Assembly: GCA_013399855.1 (NCBI GenBank)
Contig: VXAY01012530.1
Coordinates: forward strand, 6,873,881-6,937,880
DNA length: 64,000 nucleotides
Reading direction: 5' to 3'
Source of the DNA: Oxyruncus cristatus
Lineage: Eukaryota > Chordata > Aves > Passeriformes > Cotingidae
Shown: in pieces, positions 36,306 to 50,588 of the stretch
How the letters are laid out: each line of letters starts with the position of its first letter
Position numbering within the stretch: the first letter of the stretch is position 1
The notes under the pieces: model-generated
Databases searched by the model: none
Seen by the model: only the letters and a program-made list of their open reading frames with translations
Told to the model about the DNA's origin: nothing
Made by a program: the position numbers and the translations under genes

Positions 36306-39300
36306 TCTGCAAACAAACAGAACTCGATAACAACTCCTGAGCTTTTCACTCCTTTAGCCTGAAGACCTCACTGTTGATCTGCCTCTCAACAACATGAGAT
36401 CAAAAGGCAAAGAAATGTTCTCCATCCCCCCTCTTGGACAGAAGACAGCTGATGAATGGTTGCCAATATCCTAAGAAATCAATCCTTTAGGATCTAAAAC
36501 AGGCACAAACAAAATCATGTTCGTTGAATAACATGTAAGAGGAATGCTATTCCTAAGCCCATTTACAAAAATGGCCTTCCCAAAGCACAAAGCAAATATT
36601 TTAACCACAAAAACATGCAGAGAAAGAGCTATTTCCATGAGGTATAGAAAAATTCAGCCTGTAAGAGCAGATACATTATCACACTGCCAGATCAAATGTG
36701 AAAAGACATGTGATATGTGTAAGATAAAAGGAAAAGCTCTTGCTTCAGATCACATGGCTTAGTCATTAAATAGCATTTACACCACAGGAACACGGAAGAC
36801 CCAGGAAGGTATTCATAACCATGGAAAAAAAAAAAAAAAGTGAAACATCTCTTAACTCTCCTCCTCATTCCTAAATGCCGCAGGCCGCGGATCTGTCAGA
36901 TGTCACTGTCTGAGCCCCTTCTACACCTACTACTAAATTCCTGCAAACCCATCAGCTAGATCTTCCATGGCCAGAGCCCTCAGAGGGCAACTGAATCCAT
37001 TCAGAATAAAACTGAGTATGTGTCTTTGAGTAACAGATAAAGAGAGATGATAGGAAATGCAAAGCTACATGTAGCTGCTATGTTGAAGTTCACAACAACT
37101 TGCAGGAAATACAGTCACAACTGAAGCTTGCACATGAACACCTAAAACTAGTCTTACGGTTGAAAAAACATTATTTGTACAGTAAGTGCATGATCAGTAC
37201 CACCATCTGTTTGCCAGCATAACAGAAAGTAAACCCATCAAAGTATCATCTTAAGAAGTCAATAAATCAAGGTTGCAAGACCTTCAAGATAGAGATTCCT
37301 CTAAACTGATGGAGTTTATTTCAGCTGGTAAGTTATTATTATTAACCAACCGGTAAAATTTTTTTAGTTTTTCAAAAAAATTATATTTCACTACAGTGCT
37401 AATGCCTTTCTTGACAAAATTTGTTACAATTACACAGGGATTATTACTAACAGCTTCCACAAAGGCAAAAATAAAATACTTATTTTATAAAAATGAAGGA
37501 AGAAGCAATCAATAAGATATTTCAAAATTTGTAAGCAACTTTGACTCAATTTCCAGGGAATCACTAACCTTTCCATTGGGAATTGGATTATTTTTGTTTC
37601 CTACAGATTTACTGATATGCACACAATGAGCCAGCCAACCCTGCTGTGTTCACAGAAATGAAAAGTATGTTTCCACTAATTTCTTGCAACTCAGTGAGGA
37701 AGAAGCCTGAAGCCTCTGAAGCAGTTCACTGACTAACATCCCCCGAGTACGAGCCAAGTCATGTGAAATCATTGGTAAAGCACATGGCTTCCTCTATAGG
37801 CCTGTAGAAATTTACACTAAAAAATATTTTAGATTCCAAAAGCTGCATTTTCTGAATATTTCAGAAACAAAAGTAGTATTTTAAAGCTTAACAAGCCATA
37901 AGCCTTATGCCAAAACTGAACTGTGCTGCAAATGTCTCTTGGATATGTAATTATATTTCCTTTCTTGTATTGCAGTTCCTTCTGGTGGCTTCATATGGAT
38001 GTTTACTCTCTGATGGAAGCATAATACCAGACAGGAGCACAGAGTTCCTTCTACATATAGCTCTTAACACAAGAACAAATGCACAGAATAAATACAGTTT
38101 CAGTATGCAAACTAGAGTATTTCCAAACGCTTAAAGCACCTCTTAGCATTTGTTTAAAACTGCGAAAACTCAGGACAGATTTAAAACTTAAAACACATTG
38201 CTCAAGTCTGCAAAAGAGCCCATGCTCCTTCATCTGTCTGTCTTCCTGCACCAGCACACGTGAGCCTCTGACTGATGGAGCTCTATTTGCCTTTTCATGA
38301 AAACCCAGAGACATAGATATCCAAGGTGTTTAGCATTGGCACTTCTACTCAACTCAAGATGAAGAAGACCTCACTTGAGAAAGCTAAGGCATCTGTGGAG
38401 CACTGCAGTGGCCAACAAAAGCAAAAGGAAAACCTCTGCACACCATAACCCAAGTTTGCTAAGGATATTATTCAATTAAAAAGTAAAATATCTGAATGAC
38501 AGTTGCCCACAACCAAGACTTGATGAATATCCACAGTTTCACTGAAATCTAAATGGTGAAAGGTTAGGGTGGAGTCCAAAATAAGTACCCGAAAAAACAA
38601 TTTTCACATGACATGATTTCTGTGGAACAAAAAGGGATCTTGTGAGTTCAAAAAAAAAAAAAAAATAGGATATACTGAATTAATCTGATTTTGTCAAAAT
38701 TGTTAAAAACATACAACTTGTGCATTGCTCACCAGTAAAACACTAAATGTTTGATTTTGATGGGAAGCTGGATATATTACAAGGCATAGGTATAGAGAAT
38801 ATTGTCAGCAGAGCTGTTTAAAGAACAGAATTTCTGATTTAATCAGAAATAAAACAACAGAGCGTAACTATGGTTGCTGTTCAGAATTTAAAATATATAC
38901 ATTTCCCATGCAAATACCTTTATGTCTTTTAAGCTCTTGTTTGTTTTTTTTCTTCCCCAAGGCTTTTAATATGCCTCTTAATATCTTGTTGGGTCTTTTA
39001 AGGTTCTTCAATTTTTAATAAATTAAGTTGATACTTAGAGCTCAATCTCTTGGAGTTTCTGGTTCAGACACAGTGTCTAGTCTCCTGCTTCCCTATCATT
39101 TATGAAAGATTGATGAGGTCCTGCCCTGAAAATCCAGTTGATTCATGAGCCTAAAAGCATAGGAGCTGAGGCAAAAGAGACCATTTTTCAGATTGCAAGC
39201 CATGGATCCAGGCACCTAGACTTTATATCTGTGCTAGTAAATTGAAAACCATCTTGCAACACTCTCCGTTAGTGAGGTTAACTGGCATAGAGCAGTTAAT

Positions 39301-39662
39301 AATACTGTTCAACTCTCCTACTGTCCAAAACAGCGTTACCATGCCTGGATAGAGCAGAAGTTAGCTTGGTTGTTAACAGAGCCATACCTAGGAACTGCCT
39401 GGGAGAGAGTAACTAGCACAGGCTAAAGGTATTGTGCCTGTCAGCATTTTAGCAACTTAACCATGTAGTCAACTGAGTCTCATACCAATCTCTAATTTGC
39501 TAGTACAGATGAAACAGAGAAGTCTGAGCTGGAGTTCCTGTACCACTGGACTCCCAGCCCCTCTGCTCCCCAGGAAGAATCTTCAACAACTTCTGCTCTA
39601 ACATTTAAACCATGTGAGTTCTGTGTGGCTTTTCTAAACCTTCTTGTCTCTTTGTTCCTAAA
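36306..39662. other. Unique intronic DNA with homopolymers only
   Basis: Contains A15 at 36825-36839 and A16 at 38650-38665. No exon or transposon recognised; open frames are below 90 codons. Confidence 0.65.
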
Positions 39663-40425
39663 TCACAGAACCACAGAAGAGCTGAGCCTAGAAGTGACCT
39701 CTGAAAACTGTCAAAGCACAGACAACTAGACCAGGTTGCTTGCGACCTTGCTCAGTCTTCGTCTGAGTGTCTCCAAGGACAGACCCACTCCGGGCAACCC
39801 GTGCCAGTGTTCAATCACCCTCACACTGAAAAGTCAACCTCAGGTTCATCTATGTGGCCCTCTGCTTCACTCCAGTATGTCCCAATACTCCACTCCAGAT
39901 GTGTCCCACCAGGGCTAAGCAGTAGGAAAAGATCACCTCCTTTGATCTGCTGGCAGCTCCCTTCATCATGCAGCCCAGGCCGATGGCTGATGGGTTGTTT
40001 TTCCGTGGGGTCAATAGTAGACATTTACTGTTGCAGAGTTTCATGAGGTTCCTGTCAGCCCATTCCTCCAGCCTGTCGAGGTTCCTCTGGGTGGCAGCAC
40101 AGGCCCCTGGTGTATTGTCCACTCTTCCCAGTTTTCAGTCATCTGCAAACTTGCTCAGGGTTCACTCTGTCCCATCACCCTGGGCCTTGGAGAGGGCATT
40201 AAATTGTACTGGACCCATCATCATATCTCAGGGTATATCACTGGTCACTGGGTCCCATCAGGACTGTGTGCCACTGATCACAACCCCCTGAGCATGGCAG
40301 TTCAGCCAGTTTTCAGTCCATCTCAGCATCCATTTATCTAGCTCACACTTCATCACTTTCTCTATGATGATGGTATGGGAAATTGTCAAAGGTCATACTA
40401 AAGTTGAGATAAACGTGTATACACA
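39663..40425 (-). mobile_element. CR1 LINE, longer old copy
   Basis: It begins on the plus strand CACAGAACCACAGAAG and runs through GACCAGGTTGCTTGCGACC, GGCAACCCGTGCCAGTGTTC, TCATCTGCAAACTTGCTCAG and CATGGCAGTTCAGCCAG. It ends in the ORF2-derived words AAGGTCATACTAAAGTTGAG. At about 760 bp it covers the 3' UTR and more of ORF2 than the others, with numerous indels. Orientation is minus. Confidence 0.88.
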
Positions 40426-41979
40426 GCCACAAACTTGGACTAGAAATCTCTATATAAAACTAATCTTCCTTACGGAATGAAAACCATTAACATTGAATAC
40501 TTCACATTAAGATTTCAAAATTAATCCTTTTTTTCTTTGTTTCTTTCTTTTTTTTTTTTTTTAATTTTTAGGGGCTAACTTTTCCAAAAAACAGGGACGG
40601 TAATGTTTTTCTTTTTTTTACCCTAATTGACTGGCATACTCTTTTGGGAATAGTAGACAAATTCCTCTTTCTTCTTAACTTGAAGTTAAGAATGAATCAA
40701 TAATTCCCTTCTGTGTAATTCCCAGGTCATCGTCCACTGCAATTTTTTGAAAACCTCAAATAATCCAGAACTCCATTTGAAAGAAAGAGTGACTCATTCT
40801 CGGTTTCCATCTGGTTTTACAAATGTTCACGGTTTGATTTCACATGCATGATAAGGACACAATGCACTTAAAAGCTATCAAGCTACACAATTCACTAATA
40901 CAAACAACAGATAAAATGGCAGAGATTAAAATAGTAATGACATGCTTTTCAGAGAGAGCTGTAGGTACCTACCCCTCCTATTCACAACTCCTGGACTTCC
41001 GAAATGTTGCCACCTCTCTGACACCAGGGTAAAAACTGAAAATATGGTTCCAATTTTTTCTATTTTTCTATTAGTGGTTTAAATGAGAAACAAAAAGACA
41101 TATACATATAATATTTAAAGTCAAATTTTGTTATGGTTGTTAGTTTCTTGTCACTACTATTATTTACTTTAACGATCAATTTCCTGCAACTGAGAATTCT
41201 CATACACCAATCATGTAGCTTTTTTCTCCCCAAAGACAACAATTGCCAAGTAAGGTACATGAGGAAAGCACAGATGCAAATGCTCATAATCAAAGTAAAA
41301 CCAGTAGTGGATGAAGGCAGAATCTTTACAATGGCCAGCACTGCAGCTGGCCAGGGAAACAAAACTCACTGTCTCAGTGCATTTCACTTCTTGTTCTTTC
41401 TTTCGTTATTGACCTCTTCTCAAATCTCTACCCGTAAAATTCTGCCTGTTGCTTCCTGGCTGAAAGTGTTGGGAAGGAAGCAAGAAATGAACAAGGATGC
41501 TGACATGCCAGAAGGGGGTTCTGTTTCCCACAATAATTCTTGCACAAAGGGCCAGCAGTGTGCAGTTCTCTCTATGTGGTGCCGCATACAACGATAGCCT
41601 TGCATATGTCCCACCATAGGTTACTCCACCACCACCAGCCTGACAACAGTTGGAGGCTGAGAGAGACATACCACGGTGACATACTGATAGCTACCAGAGA
41701 GGCTCAGCCATCTGCCTCCTGCTACTTGCATGACAATGCAAGCTGCAGTTTAAAACACCCTTGTTATGTTAGACAGCCTTAACCCTCTCTCTGCTCATGC
41801 CCTGCTTGGGCAACACAGCTTCCCTTTACGCAGGAGGATGCCTGGGGCTGTATTAACAGGAACACAGCTAGCAGACTGAGGGAAGCAGTTATTCCCCTCT
41901 GTCTAGTATTCATTAGGCTACATCTACAAGCCTGCATCCAGCACTGGGTTTGCAATAACAGAAAGATCAATAAACCAGA
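40426..41979. other. Unique intronic DNA without genes
   Basis: A T-rich tract occupies 40528-40569. The 154-codon plus-strand frame at 41133-41597 resembles no protein I know. Confidence 0.6.
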
Positions 41980-42418
41980 GTGAGATCAATGAGGACTAAC
42001 AAGATGGTCAGCTGGCTGGAACACTTGCCCTGTGAGAACAGGCTAAGGGAGCAGGGCTTGTTCAGCCTAGAGAAGAGATGGTTTTGAAGCAACCTAACAG
42101 CAGCCTTCCAACACTTGCAAGGAGAAAGAAAGAAAAATCCTGTAAGTAATATCAAGTATAGGGAGCCAGGCTTTTCACAGTGGTGCCTTGTGGGCACACA
42201 AGAGAAAATGGGCATAAAGTGAAAAAAGAGAGGTTCAGGGTGGATATAAGAAGAAACTCTTTCACCATGAGGACAGACAACTAGAGGAAAAGATTACCTA
42301 AACAAGTTACACAGGCTCCATCGTTGAATGTTTTAAGACCTTATTTGCCATAGTTGACTCTCCTTTGAGCAGGACCTCCTACGGTCCCCTCAGTCTGAAT
42401 TATCATATGATCCTAAGA
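41980..42418 (+). mobile_element. CR1 LINE fragment, plus orientation
   Basis: CR1 words in forward order: CTGTGAGAACAGGCTAAGGG, TTGTTCAGCCTAGAGAAGAG, AGAGAGGTTCAGGGTGGATA, AGAAGAAACTCTTTCACCAT, and an ending ATCATATGATCCTAAG that resembles the tail. At about 440 bp it covers the end of ORF2 and the 3' UTR, diverged. It lies opposite to NEBL. Confidence 0.88.
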
Positions 42419-45400
42419 TAGCTTCCATTCACATTTCTGAGGCTTTGTACAGATTCTTTGAACTGGGGGGCTCCGACATAGAGGATAATGGGGTCCATGC
42501 CAAGCAGAACTTTCAATCCTTGGTAAAATCCGAGTCTTATTGCGCTCTTGAATTAAGTGGAGACAGTGCACCAGCTAGCAGTGTACCTCAGCACACTAGA
42601 AAAGGAAATATGTATCAGAATAGGAAATGTACTGTGCTGGTGCAGTAGTCCTCAGCAGGGTTTTCCCTGAGTTTCATTAAAGTCAAAGACAGACATGCAA
42701 CAACGAGGCTGAGCACAAGAACTGGGTTCAGAAGTTGGGAGATGTCAACACCCCAGCTGTTTTATCATGAGGAGAGCAGTGAGAATTTATCCAGGTATGT
42801 ATTTATATGTGAAGCACATGCTTCAAACCTCATGGATAAAGTGAAGTTGAACAAAATAGATTTTGTGTAATGAAAAACAAGTTCAGTAAATACGCTACAG
42901 AGTACTCGTGCATCACACACCAGTTCAGTAGTCCTCAGCAGGAATCTTTTCAGTGCACAGAAATGGGATGGTAAAAAACTGGACTGAGCACACAATAGGG
43001 CACACAGGAAAAATTTACAAGGTTCTTTACCAAGTAATGGCTATTTTTTCTGTTTTCCCAGGCTATAGTAATTAAATATTCCCAAGTGCCCCTATTACCC
43101 TGGTACTGAATAACCTGCCTCATCCTTGTTCATAGCACATTCCTTCCTACACTGCTGCTGTGTTAAGCACATGCACACACATCTACTACAAAATACTCCA
43201 CTGAGATCCCCATCAGTCCAAAAGCACCCAAGCCTCAATTGCCTTTGTAGGAAGCAATGGTGACCCAGCAAAGCAGCAGCTCGTCCTGATGCACATGATC
43301 AGCGGGGGCTGTCACTGGAACAGAAAGACAGCGAACAACTGGGTCAGCAGATGTATGTGACCACAACACAGTTCCAAGTAGCTCTGAGAAACACTTCAAT
43401 GGGAACGTAGTATAGCTTCCCACAGCCTTCTATCCTGCTAACAGTTGAACTTGGCTTAAGTAAGGGAAGGCTTCTTAAGACTTTTCACTGCAGTCCCGCG
43501 TGTAGATTACGGCGTAAGGAAAGAACTCATAAGTACCAAAGTCTAACAGCCTAAAACATCGGATATTTGCACGGCACCTTATTTATTCTCTGTGACACAT
43601 ACCCAAGGCACCAGCAAAGGGCAAAGTATAAGAAATAAGTAGTAATTCAAAGATTAAAAGGTGATCAGTTAAAACAACTAGTAATTTAATTGAAATATTA
43701 CTTCAATTATACTCTGCCTTGAAAATGGATCACAGGCCCCTTAAAATTAAGAGGAAATTTTCATAACGTTTTATTTATTGACCTCTGCTGAGACAGAGAA
43801 AAAAGTGATGCAGCAGAAATTAAAACAAAACATCACTTTCAAATGTAAAACCTGTATATGCAGCCAGAACAGCAAATGCAAAATTATCTCCTGTCTTTGG
43901 TCAATGTTGCAGCTCTAAGTTCCACCAATTACTTTTCTATTTATTTTTCCAGTGAGTCTGAGAGCATGGACCCAGTTAATGGAAGCAACTCAGAGATGCA
44001 CACTCTTGCCAAATGTGACCTAATCCTTATTAGCCTTAGGTACAGGTTTTGCGTTAAAGCAGCTTTGTGCTCTCCATTTCCTTTCATTTGAGTAGATCAG
44101 TTCAATTTGAGCTTTGTCTGTTTTTAAAAAGATAGATTTCACTTAGATTAGAAAACCAACCTTTCACTGAGAGGCAGAACCGTCTGAATCAAGAGCAGGC
44201 AAGGATATACTGATGGGGGAAAGCCTAGCATATGATAAAGTACTCGGTTGTATCTCGGGGGGGAAAAAAAAAAAAAGAGGGAGAGGCTGAGGAAAAGGAG
44301 GGTCTCAAAAAGTTTCGTAACTGAGGAAAGTAGAAGAGAGCAGCTGGAGAATAGGGCATAAACTATTTTCTTTCCTGCCAATATGATATTAGCTGACAGT
44401 GACAGAAATAGAGGGAAAATGGGTCAACACTGTTAGATGAACAGAAACTCCACATTGCCATCTCTGTGCAGAAGAAAAAAGGACAGGATGGTCTTTTAGA
44501 AACACATACAATGAAATGCAAAGCACAAGGAAGTCTCTTATGCTTTCTATCATACAATCTGCCCTGAAATGTCAAGAAATCTGAACGTAACTATCTATCC
44601 CTGTCACTGAGAAAGAGAATACACTTACAGATCAATGGGAGCCACTCCCCGATTTATGAATCTCATATCCCTCCTAATTCTTCTCATAAACATCACGAAC
44701 CCATATGGTGTCCAAGTGTTACATTTTGTGTTTGATTTAGCTAAAAGATATTTAAAACAAACAAAACCAGACCCAAGACTGAAGAGTTCCCACTGACTCC
44801 TTCTTAGCTGAACCTCAGGAATGTAGTGTCCTTTATAATTCAAGTACACTACAGCAGATCTAAAGAACTTCCCCTTTAGAAGATAACACAGAAATAAGAG
44901 GGTTTTTATTAAAAGATTCTCAAATAAAATCATGAGTGGAATTGCAAACCTGCCCTATCCGCACTTTTTCAGTGACACATATTCTAGGCAAGGTGACTGT
45001 TCACTGCTCTGTAAAGCCTCCACCACCATTTTTAATGTCTGTTTTTTTAACTACAGCTCGCAGCTCTGAGTAAAGAGCCCGACATCTGCAGGTGGACAAC
45101 AGCAAATCTGCAAAAGCCAGAAGCAGGGAAAGGCAACTTTATCAGCAGCACACCAGAAATCTGTAACAAAAAATTGGGGAAGAAAATTAAGGAGGCAAGG
45201 GTAGCCAGGCCAAGAGAATAAAATACAGACAGACACAAAGAGTGTCATAAATATGAAGTGAAAAAGGAAAAAAGACAGCAACGAACAAGTTAGTGATGGA
45301 AAAAAGAATGCAGATGAAACAAAAAAGTGACATTTTACTGCAGTTTGGGGAAAATGACTCAGCATTCTGTGGGCCTACCATCCAGAGCCTGCAAAATTTT

Positions 45401-48400
45401 CAAAATCTCTTGAGATATCGATTAGGCTAGAAATCACAACTACAGCAACTGCATAGCAGCGTAAATTACTCCCTCTCGACTCCCTCACAAAAAGATTTGC
45501 AGGGAAGGAAACACGGAGGAGGGCACGATCATCATCTTTAACAAACAGCAGCACTGAAGCGGTAGCTAGAAGAAAGGGTGTCATTGTCGGCACGACTGTT
45601 GGTTGAGCACAGAAAGAAAAGGAAAGAGAGAAAACTGTAATAAGAAAAATTGTCACAAGCTGATCTTCAGACAATAACACAGTGGGAGTCAGAATATCAG
45701 ATATGGTTATGGACTAGTCGTTCACTGGACAGGAGCTAGACAGAAACACAGTAAATTAATACACAGTGGTATTTTTGGTGTTTTGGGGGTGGGGGGTTGA
45801 GGTTTTTTTTTTACTTTTAGACTACTACTTAGATGACAATGGATTATCCTCTCTAAAATGTGAGAAGCCAACCACAAATACAGTGTTGTGCTGCCCCCAC
45901 AGTAAACAGGAACCATCAGTTTGTTGCTGAGATGCAGCTTGGGCTCCCTCTTTTCCAGAGAAGGCATCACATAATAGGTCTACTGCCCATAATGGGTTTA
46001 GTTTACTGCCCAGACATATGGAATAGATCACTAACACTTTTTCAGGTCAATTAAAAGAAACAACATACATTGCTGTAGCCCACAACCAACAGTTATGTAA
46101 AGGTTTCCTGACAGATTCCCAATGCTGATATCCAAACCAATCACCAATAGCTGTGTGTTTGATTAAGGAACACCTTAAAGCATATGTATTGCTTATGCTC
46201 TTTTCAGAGAAAGCTTAATGGTACAGTAAGCTATGTCAGTGGGCTAAAACAGGAATGGATAAGTAAGTTGTAAGGTGACCAAAATCAGGCTTTCCTCCAA
46301 AAAGGAACTAACAGATTGCAATTACTTTGTCACGGTCAGGATGGAATTTAAATCAGCAATCTCATTTCAGTAACCATCAAGACTGCCTCTAAACATCAAC
46401 GGAGAAAGACAGGCACCCCTAAATGGTGACCCATCACATTCTCTAAGAGCTAAGATACTCCAAATAAAAAATAGATTCAGCAATGACTTTTGGAAACAGC
46501 CTTTACAAGACAAGGTTAAGTAAAGCCACGACCTATCACCACTCCCTCCATGGGACCTTTTGGAAGAGGATGGCTCATGCCAGCCAATGGATACCACTCA
46601 GCTTTTTCAGAACTTCCCAGCAGATACCACTACTTACTGAGAATCATTCTTAATGCCACAAAACTGCAAAGTACTATCCAGTGTCCACTTCCATTGTCAT
46701 CAGGTCATCATTTATCCTACCAAATCTCTCTGCCAAACCTTTTCCCTCTTTGAAGCCTGGAACTGAGAGCATTGAATATGCTGAGATCTAGTTAATGAGA
46801 TGATCTTCATAACCATTGAGAGCAGAGTAAGTAACTGTACTGCTAAAAGAAACCTGAAACTACCCCGATCCTGATTTTCACTACCTAGTCAGAGAAATGG
46901 AAAATTACAGTTGAGAAAGAGTAGATCAAATATCCTTTATGCATTTCCACATGTATAGAGGTTATTGAAGTAGAGCGAGATGGAGGAGTTCCTTTCCCCC
47001 AAGCCTCAGCCTACTCGAGAGTACTCTATTCCTAGGCACTAATGATATTTATATTTCACATGCAAAATATATATAAATACTAAAAAATATTTATGTCTCA
47101 GGTTCACTCAGTAATTTTTGTTCAAGTGTAACAGTGAACTTTGGAGCTGTTAAATGGAAATACCAAAAAAATACATTAGGAAATGAAAATTTTCTTTTTA
47201 TAGCTGTTGACAGTCTAGTTGCAGAGTAAGTGGAAATATTACTGTTATTAGGAGTCATGTTATTTTAAAATTGACTAATCTTGATTATATAAAATGCTAA
47301 TGAGTTCTATAAACTTCTCACAACAAAAATACCTCAAATCAAGAGGACCCAAAAAAGGCACTAAGTTGAGCACATCTTCCTAGAAACAACTGTTAGGTAA
47401 CTAGAGAAAGGCACTGGATTTTGATTCATGGTTTTTAAATGGTTTTTAATTTGTTTTTAGTGCAACAAATACTTCACAGTTCATGTGTAAATAATACAAA
47501 TACTTGCAAGGTAGTATAAAACTGAGATTGTCGGCTCAGATTTCTATATCATGGAGAAAAAACAAGTAAGGTACTTGCTGCAAAAAACTACTCCTAACAT
47601 TCACCAAAACCAGAGGGAGGAGTTCAGGTGGATGGCAATCTGGGAGAAGTGGTCCTGGGAAACCCAACAGTTACTGATACTGAATGAGATAGTTATTAGT
47701 CTTGACGCTCCTTCCTAAGCAATTGGATCTTATCACCCATGCTTGCTTTTTAACAGAAAATACTGCTGCACATTTTGGTTGTAAACTGAACCTGAAGAAT
47801 GTAATACAACATATGTGTCTGATCTGGAAAAATCTATACCACTTTCTATACACAGGAACATGATAGTCTCCATCAGCAAGAAAGCATCAAAGGCCTGCTG
47901 TGCGTGCAACAATATAGTCATATTTCCTTTTTTGTGTGACAGAATTCAGGTTTCAGATAAAAATTTTAAAATTCTATATTTATACAGATGTTTTTAGTAA
48001 ATCAAAAGACTAATCAATGATTTATCTTTTGTCACCCTTCTGGCAAAAGCTCTCCAAATATTTATTTTTTATACCAACTATAAGTGACTCTAAAGCTATT
48101 CTTAAAAAAAAAAAACTGAAAAGAAACTTTTCAGGACAAAAATCTGTGAACTAGTGGTCAGAGGGACCTAAACTGAAGATGTCTGTTGATTTTTGATTCT
48201 TTCTTAGAGATAAAATAGAAAACTGCATTTCTGTATACCTTATTTTCCAAATGTTCTTCAATTAAAAAAAAAAAACTCTACTTGAAACAGATTACAATAG
48301 TAAAAAAAAAAAAAGAAAAATCAACCAAAATGAAATACAGTAATTAAATCAGGCTTGAAAAATAATATCAACTCTTGAAAATAATTCTATTCTCATTTAG

Positions 48401-49451
48401 ACATGAAAATAATTTAGGGGGTTTCGTCTATTTGTTTTGCTTGATGGTTTTATGTGTGATTTCAACTCCTAAAGTAAATTTGAAAGACAAGGGGAAAAAA
48501 AATACTCTTCTGGTACTAATAGTACAGTAGGAACACAATTTTTAAAAATAAGAAAATATAAGCTCTTCTGCCTAATAAATAACAGAATTTGACATATTTT
48601 TTCATACTCTGATATCAGACTAGCCCAGTGCTTTTGAAGGGGAAGAAGCTGACAGCAGAAAAGGAAGAGCTGGTGAAAAATCTGCACCTGCAAATCAGTA
48701 TCTGGACCTGCGGTAATAGGAAGAGTGGCTATTTTAAGTGTTGGAGTGAGAAGCCAGTTGAGGTGATTGCTGCACGTGTGGCCTCCCAGGGAGTCACCAA
48801 AGGTAGACTTCTGAAAGGAGCATGGAGCAGGATGCTCTGTTACCATAATTCCTCCTGGAAATAGGCTCAGTTTCTCAATCACAAATTTCTCTCCAATATC
48901 TCAGAATTCAGTGTCTTCCTCTTCACTAAGCGCTGTCTTCATTCTCTTACCTCTCCTTACCATATATAATGAATTAGCTTTTGAATGGTCTCAAGTAAGA
49001 AGGGAAAAAAAGCATACCAGAAAGAAAAGGGAGGAAAAAAAACCCCAAACAAATGGTTAAATTTTTTCTTTCATGTCAGGTTATCTGTAGTGCAGTAAAA
49101 TATAAATCAGACGTTTGAAAGTTTAAAACCTGCAAGGGAGAGAGATCATTACAAATACTGTCTAGACAGTATTCTTAATTCTTAGCAAAGCACAGTTTCT
49201 TTTCATAAGGATCTTAGTGCAAATCCGACTTTGATAAGCAGTATAGTCACTGACTTTGCTTCCATACAAAAGTACAGCATCCTGAAACACAGGCTTTGAA
49301 GAAAGCTCAAGACATCACCTAGTTGATCTCTCACTTCAGAACTGCAATACGACCACCTTGTTTCTGGGTGGGTGGGTAACAGGCCAGAATGACTGGGCAT
49401 CTTGAGCTCCAGCTCCAGAAAAGATCTGTAGGGAGTGGGAAGAAGGCCCAG
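42419..49451. other. Unique intronic DNA without genes
   Basis: No exon or large transposon recognised. Contents: a 17-bp direct repeat pair (42643 and 42926), G7A13 at 44257-44276, and a G-rich GGGGGTGGGGGG run at 45785-45796. The 102- and 104-codon minus-strand frames are not protein-like. Confidence 0.6.
42643..42942. repeat. Pair of 17-bp direct repeats
   Basis: CAGTAGTCCTCAGCAGG occurs at 42643-42659 and again, identical, at 42926-42942. Sequence beyond the 17 bp is not shared. Confidence 0.85.
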
Positions 49452-49477
49452 CCATGGGACCTGGCATGGTCCCATGG
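49452..49477. repeat. 10-bp-arm perfect hairpin
   Basis: CCATGGGACC, loop TGGCAT, then GGTCCCATGG. It lies in a GC-elevated stretch (about 49.37-49.65 kb) with no recognised gene. Confidence 0.93.
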
Positions 49478-50588
49478 GTGAGAGCAGGCTGCTCTCCTTG
49501 ACAAAGATGGTCACTGCAATATCGGTGCTCAGTATTGTAAGAGTTTGCAGCCAGCTGAAGAGTAAGCAGGAAAATGCAGGAGGGATTACTCTTTGTGTCA
49601 AACTGCACTGCAATTCTGCTGCATGGGGGGGAGTCTGTGCTTCAGAAGCCAATATTCTGAGATTAAATGCTGTTGCCATCCTTCAAAAAGCTCATATCCC
49701 CAAGATGCAAGACTTCATGCTAGAGACCAATAACTTACAGCGCCCTCAGTCATTACTACCTCTAAAGTCAGAGAGTCCAAGAGCAAAAGTCAGTCACAAA
49801 AATTGTCAATACAGCAACAAGCAGCAATGATATAATGTAGTACAATGTAATGCTCTATAATGCAATATATAATGAATGCAGCATTAAATCCTGGCATTAG
49901 TTTAATTCTTCCAATCACTTCAAGATAATGTTTAAATGTCTTTTACTGCTCTGCTATTCAAAGTGCTGGACAAACATTACATTAACATTTGTGGAGATCA
50001 TCTATTAAATACAACCACGGAAAGAATTGGAAACTATTTAGTGACTTCCTTTCAGAACTGCTATAACAGTCCCTTAGAAGAGCAAAAAGGCTCCAGAGTG
50101 TTATATCTTTTGAGCTGGGTACGAGCTTACTTGTTCCCTGAGTTTCTTCCCAAGTTCCACCAAAGAACAAACACAACAGTGCTTCCCAACCTGTGAGGGC
50201 CCTCTCTTCTGATCACACCTTTCCTGTCATAGCAGTCAGAACGTCTGAGACAGAACACACTTATGCCTTGTCCTCCACAGGATCATTGGTCTAAACAAAA
50301 TTCTCTCCGATAGAAACTGCTCTCTTCTGTGCCCATTTTACAGTGACCTTTCATGAACATGTGAATATGAATCCAGTGGGGTTTTCTACTATCATTAGTT
50401 TAAAAAATAGCTTGTTATTACCATTTTAAACTTTCCATAGATTCAAACTGCTATGAGAATTTAACACGGAATCTAGACACATGCAAAATTACAAAATTTT
50501 TAATTAAAAAAATTCAATATTCTGGCTTGAATATTTCCACTCTCAGTCATTTTAATGAATCTATTTGATATCAGTCTTCCTCCTTCAC

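Noticed and set aside
41133..41597. 154-codon plus-strand open frame
   Set aside because: No domain or exon boundaries; the residue mix looks random.
45785..45802. G-quadruplex candidate (GGGGGTGGGGGGTTGAGG)
   Set aside because: Only two long G runs and a final GG; it does not make four runs of three without splitting runs with zero-length loops.
49203..49679. 158-codon minus-strand open frame, the longest outside CR1 copies
   Set aside because: No recognisable domain and an overlapping long frame on the other strand; fits a chance frame in GC-elevated DNA.
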